Origin: an uncultured Prevotella sp.
Lineage (GTDB): Bacteria > Bacteroidota > Bacteroidia > Bacteroidales > Bacteroidaceae
DNA: 64,000 nt
Direction of reading: 5' to 3'
NCBI GenBank assembly: GCA_937877685.1
Contig: CALFGU010000121.1
Coordinates: 17,416 to 81,415 of the forward strand
In this document: positions 8,971-15,837 of the stretch, piece after piece
How the letters are laid out: every line of letters starts with the position of its first letter
Position numbering within the stretch: position 1 is the first letter of the stretch
Translations under genes and position numbers: made by a program
Notes under the pieces: model-generated
What the model was told of the DNA's origin: nothing
What the model saw: only the letters and a program-made list of their open reading frames with translations
Database searches by the model: none

Positions 8971-9001
8971 TTTGTAATTCCGAAAATTGCATATACCTTT
9001 G
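8971..9001 (+). promoter_or_regulatory. Promoter of the 166-residue hypothetical gene
   Basis: -33 TTTG at 8971-8974 and -7 TACCTTTG at 8994-9001 with 19 bases between. The start codon is at 9063. Confidence 0.8.
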
Positions 9002-9062
9002 CACCGTCGTTCGAACAGACACACGTTTTAGGTTTTCAAAATTTCAAATTCATTTATTGGTT

Positions 9063-9563
9063 ATGGTAAATTTTCGAAAGAGCTTTCAGGCAAGTGTAAA
9101 TGGAATAAAGTTAGGCGTGGCTTATATGCAGGCTTTAGGGGTGCTCCTGGTGGCGGTGGTTTGCTCATGGTTTCATAAAGGATTCTATTTTGTGAAGTTC
9201 ATTAAGGTAAAGAATAAGTGGTATTGTAAGGTTCCGGGATTTCCCAAGGCGCTTTTTGAGCACACAATGATGGTTGCGGGTGCGGCAAATATGCTCGAGT
9301 ATTATTCACAGGGAGATGATGAGGTGACGGTGCAAGTTCGTACTCCCAGTAAGAAGGAGTATGACGCCTTTTGCGGTTTTCGTTTGGAGCAAACAAGTGC
9401 TACGCTGACGGGAGGTGCTTTCTATAAGGACTCGGGTTTGTTCTCTGACGACGAATTCTGGCTTTGCCCCGTTACCTTGTTCTTGCTCGGCAGATATCCC
9501 AAGCAGATTTACATTTATAAGGTGCATAAGAGTCCTACACACTGTCCTATTTTCATGAGTTAG
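9063..9563 (+). CDS. Hypothetical protein, 166 residues
   Basis: I do not recognise the family. The ATG at 9063 follows a good promoter; an in-frame ATG at 8952 would lie upstream of the -7 box and is rejected. Residues 18-36 (VAYMQALGVLLVAVVCSWF) are hydrophobic and could be one membrane segment. The rest is a soluble alpha/beta domain with KNKWYCKVPGFPKALFEHT and a mid-protein segment TPSKKEYDAFCGFRLEQ. Four Cys are scattered with no CxxC pair. It stands alone, bounded by a terminator on each side, with no functional hint from neighbours. Confidence 0.75.
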   Translation: MVNFRKSFQASVNGIKLGVAYMQALGVLLVAVVCSWFHKGFYFVKFIKVKNKWYCKVPGFPKALFEHTMMVAGAANMLEYYSQGDDEVTVQVRTPSKKEYDAFCGFRLEQTSATLTGGAFYKDSGLFSDDEFWLCPVTLFLLGRYPKQIYIYKVHKSPTHCPIFMS

Positions 9564-9622
9564 GCGGTTAAGCAGGACTGTAAAAGATTCGGTGTTGGAA
9601 CAGTGGGGCAGGAGGATGTAAA

Positions 9623-9658
9623 AAAGGAGGTTACACTCGAGCAAGTGTAACCTCCTTT
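9623..9658. terminator. Bidirectional terminator
   Basis: A 15-bp perfect stem (9623-9637 with 9644-9658) with a 6-base loop. A T-run follows on the plus strand and an A-run precedes it, so it can end both the hypothetical gene and the convergent HIT gene. Confidence 0.85.
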
Positions 9659-9734
9659 AGAGAAAGAGTCTGTGGATGAATGCAATAAGCAACGCGCGGC
9701 GTTCGGTAAGGGCCTCGGTCAATCGCAATTCCGT

Positions 9735-10127
9735 TTATTCAAATGCAGCTTGAATCTTAGCCGCAATTTCTTGCATTTCCTCGGGCGAGAGTTGGAGCTT
9801 TTCGCGGCGGAAATCCATATCTCCTTCCGAATGAAGGGGAATGAGGTGGATGTGAGCGTGAGCTACTTCAAGGCCAAGCACTGCCATGCCTACTTTTTTG
9901 CAAGGGAATGCCTTTTTAATGGCTTTCGCTACGCGTTTTGCGAAAAGCAGGAGTGCGGCATATTCTTCGTCTTCGATGTCGAAAAGATAGTCCGTTTCTT
10001 TGCGGGGAATTACGAGCGTGTGAGCCTTACCTACGGGGTTGATGTCAAGGAAAGCGTAAAAATCTTCGCTCTCTGCGCACTTGTATGAGGGGATTTCGCC
10101 CGCTGCAATTTTGGAGAAGATAGACAT
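9735..10127 (-). CDS. HIT family nucleotide-binding protein (HinT-like)
   Basis: 130 residues from the ATG at 10127 (MSIFSKIAAGEIPSYKC); an upstream extension reads through an 8-base repeat element and is not credible. HIT proteins hydrolyse nucleoside phosphoramidates or related nucleotides. The histidine triad HAHIHLIPLH near residue 100 supplies the catalytic His, and the N-terminal FLDINPVGKAHTLVIPR segment is conserved. It is downstream of greA on the same strand. Cytoplasmic; the physiological substrate is unknown. Confidence 0.92.
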   Translation of the reverse strand: MSIFSKIAAGEIPSYKCAESEDFYAFLDINPVGKAHTLVIPRKETDYLFDIEDEEYAALLLFAKRVAKAIKKAFPCKKVGMAVLGLEVAHAHIHLIPLHSEGDMDFRREKLQLSPEEMQEIAAKIQAAFE

Positions 10128-10139
10128 AGTGGGGATAAG

Positions 10140-10253
10140 GTTAAAAGGTTTAAGGTTATGAGGTAGGTTATGAGGTTTAAGGTTCTGAAGTTTTGAGGTT
10201 CGTTCGGACTGCATAGCCACTTCAGAGCCTCAGAACTTCAGAACCTCAAAAAC
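10140..10253. repeat. 8-base repeat element with inverted arms
   Basis: The left arm has units AGGTTATG, AGGTTTA, AGGTTCTG, AAGTTTTG. The core contains GTTCGTTCGG. The right arm has the inverted units CAGAGCCT, CAGAACTT, CAGAACCT. It fills the gap between greA and the HIT gene. Confidence 0.75.
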
Positions 10254-10255
10254 TT

Positions 10256-10720
10256 TTATGCTGTAATCTCAAGGATTTCCAACTTAATCATGCCGCTGGG
10301 AATCTTTGCTTCAGCCACGTCGCCCACCTTTTTGCCGAGAAGAGACTGTGCGATGGGAGTTGTAGAAGAAATCTTTCCTGCACGGAGGTCTGCTTCGCTT
10401 TCGCTAACGATAGTGTACTTCATGACCATACCATTTGCAAGGTTCTTCATCTTAACCGTAGAAAGGATTTGCACAATGTCGGTGCGGATACGTGAAGCGT
10501 CGATAATCTTTGCTTCAGCGATGGTCACCTTTAACTGAGCAATTTTTGCTTCAAGGTTAGCCTGCGCTTCCTTTGCTGCGTCGTATTCTGCATTTTCTGA
10601 AAGGTCGCCTTTGTCTCTAGCTTCCGCAATTGCAGCAGAAGCTGCGGGGCGATCTACAGTTTCCCATTCATGGAGTTGTGCTACGAGTTTGTCGTAGCCT
10701 TCTTGTGACATGTAAGCCAT
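10256..10720 (-). CDS. greA: Transcription elongation factor GreA
   Basis: 154 residues, normal length. GreA enters the RNA polymerase secondary channel and stimulates cleavage of backtracked transcripts. The N-terminal coiled coil (about 1-75) carries EARDKGDLSENAEYDAAKEA, with the acidic tip that positions the catalytic Mg. The C-terminal FKBP-like domain ends SLLGKKVGDVAEAKIPSG. A complete promoter lies at 10851-10881 and a strong intrinsic terminator sits in the 5' leader. Confidence 0.96.
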   Translation of the reverse strand: MAYMSQEGYDKLVAQLHEWETVDRPAASAAIAEARDKGDLSENAEYDAAKEAQANLEAKIAQLKVTIAEAKIIDASRIRTDIVQILSTVKMKNLANGMVMKYTIVSESEADLRAGKISSTTPIAQSLLGKKVGDVAEAKIPSGMIKLEILEITA

Positions 10721-10792
10721 TACTAATAAAGAGGTTTAATTCGGAGGTCGTCCTCCATATGTTTGTATAGTGTTTGCTTTGGAAATTATAAA

Positions 10793-10832
10793 AACGGAAA
10801 GAATCCCGGTTGCACACCGGAATCCTTTCGTT
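10793..10832 (-). terminator. Intrinsic terminator in the greA leader
   Basis: On the minus strand, a stem of about 17 bp with one bulged base and a GTGCA loop is followed by TTTTTATAATTT. It begins only about 15 bases downstream of the expected transcription start and ends about 70 bases before the greA start codon. It would give a short leader RNA of about 50 bases unless read through. Confidence 0.7.
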
Positions 10833-10850
10833 GTTGCTAAAATTTCAAGG

Positions 10851-10881
10851 CAAAGATAGACCTTAATTTCTGTTGGGCAAA
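10851..10881 (-). promoter_or_regulatory. Promoter of greA
   Basis: On the minus strand, -33 TTTG (10878-10881) and -7 TATCTTTG (10851-10858) are separated by 19 bases. Confidence 0.8.
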
Positions 10882-11012
10882 ATTATTTGCGCAAAAAGTG
10901 GTTGAAATGTAGGTTTTTGGATAGAAAATAGGGAGTAAATCGCTCTTTTGTATGTAACTGTGACGGAGGGTAATTGCTCTTCGTAAAAACAAAATGAGAC
11001 ATAGCGCGCACG

Positions 11013-11096
11013 AAGTCTCAAACATTTTTTCTTAAGTCTCAAACAGTTTTTCCTAAGTCTCAAATAATTTCCCTTAACTCTCAAATAAAAATCCGT
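11013..11096. repeat. 21-base tandem repeat array (AAGTCTCAAA type)
   Basis: Four consecutive 21-base units starting AAGTCTCAAACA, AAGTCTCAAACA, AAGTCTCAAATA and AACTCTCAAATA, each with a T-tract. It lies upstream of ftsK. Confidence 0.85.
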
Positions 11097-11188
11097 CTTT
11101 GAGGAGGTGTGGAATGTTTGTCGAAATTAATGCTCTTTTCTTCCTTTTTTTATGGAAATGAAATTCAGTGTATGTCAAAAAAATGGAT

Positions 11189-11196
11189 TAATTTTG
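11189..11196 (+). promoter_or_regulatory. -7 box of the ftsK promoter
   Basis: TAATTTTG, 22 bases before the ftsK ATG. No clear -33 TTTG is present. Confidence 0.55.
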
Positions 11197-11218
11197 CAGT
11201 TCTATCACACATTATTAT

Positions 11219-13783
11219 ATGGCAACGAAACAAACTACGAATAAAACGAAAGCAAAGACTACCAAGAAAACGGAGACTGCGAAGAGCAACGAACCCTCGT
11301 TCTTGCAGGTGGTTCTTGGGAGTTTTTATAACACATTGCACAGTCAGAAACTCTGGGTGAGTGTGGGGGTAATTATTTGTGCTATCTCCATTTTGCTTGC
11401 CGTTTCTTTCATAAGCAATATCAAGGTGGGTTATATTGATCAAGCGGACCTTGAAGTGGGACTTCCTGGCGAGGCACACAATTGGTGTGGTCGCTGGGGG
11501 GCAATTGTTGCCAACTATTTTATGGCGGAATGCTTTGGTCTCTGTGCTTTTTTAGTGCCTTTCTTTACCTTCTGTTTGGGGCTCAAATTCATTGGCGCCT
11601 ATAAGGTAACGTTGCGTTGGTGGTTTATACAGTGTGTGCTCTGGTTGGTATGGGGCACCGTGGCATTGAGTTTTGTGGATGTGCATACCGCCGAAATCTT
11701 CGACCTTCATCTGACTTTCCCCCTCGGAGGTGAGCATGGCAACGCCGTGCGTGACTTCTTAGAGGTGCAGATAGGCACCACCGGCACCGTCATGGCGTTA
11801 TTCATCGTGGCGCTTTGCTATGTGATTTACTTTAGTAGCAAGGCGGTAAACGTGATTCGCACAGTGCTCAATCCCGTAGAGGTTGTCAAGAACTGGATGC
11901 TTAAATTCAAGAAGACAACTGCCGAAGACGACGCTCAACAACCCTTGGAACAACCCGCTGAAGAGGGAAGCGAGGTGGCAGAAGTGCCTACGGAGCAAGG
12001 ACCTCTCATGGTGGACCTCACAACGGGCGAAGTGTTGAACCCCGATGGCACTCCCAAGCGCGAGGATGAGGCGGAGGAAGATGCTGAAGCCATTTCTGAA
12101 GAACTCGAACTCGTTGACGAAGAAGTCTCTCCCGAAGGCGAAGACGGGGATGGCGCTTTGGAATTAAGCACTGAAATTACCGACCCCCAAGAAGGCGACA
12201 ACGCCTTTACCATTGAGGAAGGCGCAAGCGAAGAAGCCGCTTCGGGCGACACCCTTGAGGAAGTGAAACTCCAAGGTCCCTATGACCCCAAGAAAGATCT
12301 CGAAAACTACCGCTACCCTACGCTTGATTTGCTCAAGAAATACGAAGGGGGCGACGTGCAACTCAATAGCGAAGAACTCAATGCGAATAAAGACCGCATC
12401 ATTGAGGTGCTCCGCAATTTTGGTGTGGAAATCTCCAGCATCAAAGCCACTGTCGGTCCCACCATTACCTTATACGAAATCACACCTGCCCCAGGCGTGA
12501 AAATCGCTAAGATTCGCAACCTCGAGGATGACATTGCGTTGAACCTCTCTGCCATTGGCGTGCGTATCATTGCGCCTATTCCTGGAAAAGGTACCATTGG
12601 TATTGAAGTACCTAACCAGAAACCGCTCATCGTCTCCATGGAAAGCATCTTAAATTCCAAGAAGTTCCAGGAAACCGCCTTTGATTTGCCCATTGCTCTG
12701 GGTAAAACGATTACCAATGAGGTGTATATGGTGGACTTAGCCAAGATGCCCCACTTGTTAGTGGCCGGTGCGACAGGGCAAGGTAAATCCGTAGGTTTGA
12801 ACGCCATTATCACGTCGCTCCTTTACAAGAAGCACCCCGCAGAACTCAAAATTGTGATGGTGGACCCCAAGAAGGTGGAATTCTCTATCTATACCCCCAT
12901 CGAAAATCACTTCCTTGCGAAGGTGCCTGGCGATGGAGATGCCATCATTACGGATGTCACGAAGGTGATTCAGACACTCAACAGCCTCTGTCAGGAAATG
13001 GATACGCGCTACGACCTACTTAAGAAGGCGCGTGTGCGTAACATTAAGGAATATAACGCCAAATTCATTGCCCGCCAACTCAATCCCGAGCACGGACATA
13101 ACTATATGCCCTACATCGTTGTGGTTATCGACGAATTTGGTGACTTGATTATGACCGCAGGTAAGGAAGTCGAACTCCCCATAGCCCGAATTGCACAGCT
13201 TGCTCGTGCTGTAGGTATGCACATGGTAATTGCAACGCAGCGTCCTACTACGAATATCATCACAGGTACTATTAAAGCCAACTTCCCTGCTCGCATGGCG
13301 TTCAAAGTAATGTCGCAAATTGACTCCAGAACTATCTTAGACGCCAAGGGTGCCGACCAATTGGTGGGTAAGGGTGACATGCTCTTCCTTGCGGGTAATA
13401 CGCCCGTCCGCGTTCAGTGTGCATTTGTCGATACACCTGAGGTAGAACAGATTTGTCAGCACATTGCCGTGCAACAAAGTTACCTCGGTCCGTTTGAATT
13501 GCCAGAACCCGCTACGGAAGGCGGAGATGGCGGTTCGTCTGACGGATTTGATGCGTCGAATATGGATCCTATGTTTGCCGATGCGGCTCGCGAGATTGTG
13601 ATTAACCAACAGGGTTCCACTTCTCTGATTCAGCGCCGCTTCTCCATCGGTTATAACCGCGCGGGACGCTTGATGGATCAGATGGAAAAGGCAGGCATTG
13701 TCGGCCCAACAAGAGGTGCAAAGCCCCGTGAGGTGTATTGTGCCGACTTGGCGGAGCTGGAATTGAAATTAAACTCCTTGTAA
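11219..13783 (+). CDS. ftsK: DNA translocase FtsK
   Basis: 854 residues. FtsK pumps chromosome ends through the closing septum and activates dimer resolution. Order: a Lys/Thr-rich cytoplasmic start, four membrane segments (about 40-200), an acidic linker (about 235-350, rich in Glu and Asp), the RecA-like motor with GATGQGKSVGLN and the IVVVIDEFGDL Walker B, and a C-terminal winged-helix gamma domain (LIQRRFSIGYNRAGRLMDQM) that reads polar sequence. The linker is short compared with E. coli FtsK. lolA follows 109 bases downstream, as is common in Bacteroidetes. Confidence 0.96.
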   Translation: MATKQTTNKTKAKTTKKTETAKSNEPSFLQVVLGSFYNTLHSQKLWVSVGVIICAISILLAVSFISNIKVGYIDQADLEVGLPGEAHNWCGRWGAIVANYFMAECFGLCAFLVPFFTFCLGLKFIGAYKVTLRWWFIQCVLWLVWGTVALSFVDVHTAEIFDLHLTFPLGGEHGNAVRDFLEVQIGTTGTVMALFIVALCYVIYFSSKAVNVIRTVLNPVEVVKNWMLKFKKTTAEDDAQQPLEQPAEEGSEVAEVPTEQGPLMVDLTTGEVLNPDGTPKREDEAEEDAEAISEELELVDEEVSPEGEDGDGALELSTEITDPQEGDNAFTIEEGASEEAASGDTLEEVKLQGPYDPKKDLENYRYPTLDLLKKYEGGDVQLNSEELNANKDRIIEVLRNFGVEISSIKATVGPTITLYEITPAPGVKIAKIRNLEDDIALNLSAIGVRIIAPIPGKGTIGIEVPNQKPLIVSMESILNSKKFQETAFDLPIALGKTITNEVYMVDLAKMPHLLVAGATGQGKSVGLNAIITSLLYKKHPAELKIVMVDPKKVEFSIYTPIENHFLAKVPGDGDAIITDVTKVIQTLNSLCQEMDTRYDLLKKARVRNIKEYNAKFIARQLNPEHGHNYMPYIVVVIDEFGDLIMTAGKEVELPIARIAQLARAVGMHMVIATQRPTTNIITGTIKANFPARMAFKVMSQIDSRTILDAKGADQLVGKGDMLFLAGNTPVRVQCAFVDTPEVEQICQHIAVQQSYLGPFELPEPATEGGDGGSSDGFDASNMDPMFADAAREIVINQQGSTSLIQRRFSIGYNRAGRLMDQMEKAGIVGPTRGAKPREVYCADLAELELKLNSL

Positions 13784-13892
13784 ACGGCGTAAGCGCCACT
13801 TCGGCGCTCCCGTAAGCAAAAGGGTGGGGAGACTCTTACGGTAACCTCTTCCCCTTTGTTGCTCACGGTTTGTGCGCCCAATCTTAAACCTT

Positions 13893-14522
13893 ATGAAGAA
13901 ATACCTTTTTATTGCTATCGCCCTTCTTTTCAGCAGCATGAGCGTCGTTGCACAGACGGCACGTGAGGTGCTTGAAAAGACGTCGCAGACGGTGCTCAGT
14001 AGTAAAGCCATGCGCGTGACGTTTACGGGTACAAACTTTAACGGAACTCAAGAAATCGGGAACTTCAAGGGGACAATCATCCTTCGCGGAGGTTCTTACA
14101 GTCTGGATTCTGACATGATTCGTGCATGGTTTGACGGCAAAACGCTTTGGACCATCTTTAACGGAAGCGAGGAAGTAAACGTGAGCAATCCCACTCAAGA
14201 AGAATTGCAAACAATGAACCCTATGTACTTTCTGAATCTCTATAAGAAAGGTTACACGCTCACTTGCGAAACGCTGAAGCACAACGGCATTCCGGCGTAT
14301 CAAGTAAATATGCTGGAGTCTGACCCCGCCATGTCTATCGACGAGATGCGCGTGATTATCAGTCAATCCACATTGTTGCCACTCTCTATCCGTATGCGCA
14401 AGGGTAAAGATTGGTTCCGCATTCGCATTTCAAATTGCGAAACTAACGTAAAGGTGACCGACGCAACCTTTCGCTTTGACGCGAGCAAGTATCCCGGTTA
14501 CGAGGTTATCGACCTTAGATAA
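13893..14522 (+). CDS. lolA: LolA-like outer-membrane lipoprotein carrier protein
   Basis: 209 residues from the ATG at 13893. The signal peptide MKKYLFIAIALLFSSMSVVA is followed by Gln (QTAREV), giving a Q-start mature protein. The rest is a half-barrel LolA fold: repeated beta strands with FKGTIILRGGSYSLDSDMIRAWFDGKTLW and a C-terminal strand ending DATFRFDASKYPG. LolA ferries lipoproteins across the periplasm. Its position directly after ftsK supports the call. Homology is at the fold level, so some caution remains about the exact cargo. Confidence 0.85.
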   Translation: MKKYLFIAIALLFSSMSVVAQTAREVLEKTSQTVLSSKAMRVTFTGTNFNGTQEIGNFKGTIILRGGSYSLDSDMIRAWFDGKTLWTIFNGSEEVNVSNPTQEELQTMNPMYFLNLYKKGYTLTCETLKHNGIPAYQVNMLESDPAMSIDEMRVIISQSTLLPLSIRMRKGKDWFRIRISNCETNVKVTDATFRFDASKYPGYEVIDLR

Positions 14523-14601
14523 ATCCTTTACTTTGTCGTGACGGATTTTAAAGCACTTTGAAAATCCATACATTCTAAAGCGCAAAATTCATCCTTAAAT
14601 A

Positions 14602-14650
14602 GGCGAAACAATAAGTAATATGGTGGCCCCGATGTTACTAATTGTTTGCC
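14602..14650. repeat. Inverted repeat of TTACTAATTGTTT-type units
   Basis: GGCGAAACAATAAGTAA (from 14602) faces TTACTAATTGTTTGCC (ending 14650). This is an inverted pair of the same unit found in the 21-base arrays. It lies upstream of trxB. Confidence 0.65.
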
Positions 14651-14657
14651 GAAAAAG

Positions 14658-14665
14658 TAATTTTG
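14658..14665 (+). promoter_or_regulatory. Candidate -7 box for trxB
   Basis: TAATTTTG, 73 bases before the trxB ATG and directly after the repeat unit. Weak support, as the -33 element is unclear. Confidence 0.4.
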
Positions 14666-14738
14666 TTTTGCCGTTCTCGAATGTAGGGTGTAAAAAGCGT
14701 TATTCGCGCCCCATGTAAATTATTAAAACTCTATAATT

Positions 14739-15674
14739 ATGGAACTCATTAATTGCCTTATCTTAGGTTCAGGCCCTGCAGGTTATACTGCGGGCATTTA
14801 TGCCGGACGTGCCGGTCTCAGTCCCGTACTTTATGAAGGCATTCAGCCTGGTGGTCAGCTCACAACGACTACTGAAATCGAAAACTTCCCTGGTTATCCC
14901 GAGGGAGTGGATGGTAATCAGATGATGGAGGAAATCCGTCAGCAGTGTGAGCGTTTCGGCACCGAAATTCGCTCTGCTATTGCCGTGAAAACCGACCTTA
15001 GCAAGCGCCCCTTCACCATTACGTTTGACGATGACTCTCAGGTGCAGTGCGAAACCTTGATTATTGCTACGGGTGCTTCAGCTAAGTACCTCGGTTTGGC
15101 AGATGAAGAGAAATATCGCGGACAGGGCGTGAGCGCTTGTGCTACGTGTGACGGCTTCTTCTATCGTAAGAAGACGGTAGCCGTAGTTGGTGGCGGCGAC
15201 ACGGCATGTGAAGAAGCAACTTACTTGGCAGGTCTTGCGCAAAAGGTATATCTCATCGTGCGTAAGGATTACCTCCGTGCTTCTCAGGCAATGCAAGATC
15301 GCGTGTTCAATAATCCTAAGATTGAAGTGCTTTTCAACACCAACACCGTGGGACTCTTCGGTGAAAATGGCGTAGAAGGTGCAAAATTGGTGTATAAGAA
15401 GGGCACTCCCGAGGAAAAGATTCACGACATTGCTATTGATGGTTTCTTCTTAGCCATAGGTCATAAGCCCAATAGCGATATCTTTAAGCCTTGGGTGGCT
15501 ACGGATGAAGTGGGTTACATTATTACTGAGGGCGCTTCGCCTAAGACATGCGTGCCCGGCGTATTTGCTGCCGGCGATGTGGCAGATCCTCATTACCGTC
15601 AGGCAATTACGGCGGCGGCAAGCGGATGTAAGGCGGCTATTGAGGCGAAGAAATTCCTTGAAGAACAGGCTTAA
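14739..15674 (+). CDS. trxB: Thioredoxin reductase
   Basis: 311 residues, standard for the low-molecular-weight family. It transfers electrons from NADPH through FAD to thioredoxin. The FAD motif LGSGPAGYTAG is at residues 8-18, the redox-active CATC lies in SACATCDGFF, the NADPH motif VVGGGDTACEEA follows, and the second FAD contact GVFAAGDVADPHYRQAITAA is near the C-terminus. Monocistronic, with a hairpin 23 bases downstream. Cytoplasmic. Confidence 0.97.
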   Translation: MELINCLILGSGPAGYTAGIYAGRAGLSPVLYEGIQPGGQLTTTTEIENFPGYPEGVDGNQMMEEIRQQCERFGTEIRSAIAVKTDLSKRPFTITFDDDSQVQCETLIIATGASAKYLGLADEEKYRGQGVSACATCDGFFYRKKTVAVVGGGDTACEEATYLAGLAQKVYLIVRKDYLRASQAMQDRVFNNPKIEVLFNTNTVGLFGENGVEGAKLVYKKGTPEEKIHDIAIDGFFLAIGHKPNSDIFKPWVATDEVGYIITEGASPKTCVPGVFAAGDVADPHYRQAITAAASGCKAAIEAKKFLEEQA

Positions 15675-15697
15675 AAAAACTTAAAAATAGCACTATA

Positions 15698-15731
15698 GAG
15701 GTCAAGTCGGAGTCGTTCGGCTTGACCTCTT
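15698..15731 (+). terminator. Terminator after trxB
   Basis: AGAGGTCAAG pairs with CTTGACCTCT around a 14-base loop; the trailing T content is modest (TATGTTTAT). Confidence 0.65.
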
Positions 15732-15754
15732 ATGTTTATTCAAAAAAATATCGT

Positions 15755-15762
15755 ATCTTTGC
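15755..15762 (+). promoter_or_regulatory. -7 box of the sialidase promoter
   Basis: TATCTTTG, 76 bases before the sialidase ATG at 15838. Confidence 0.65.
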
Positions 15763-15837
15763 CCAGTAGTAACTATTGTGTGAAACGCACAGTATGACAA
15801 GTAGCAATCAATCACTAATTTATTATTTTATAAGCCT

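Noticed and set aside
10721..10760. Short upstream reading frame in the greA leader (MEDDLRIKPLY)
   Set aside because: Eleven codons with no independent support; kept out of the gene list.
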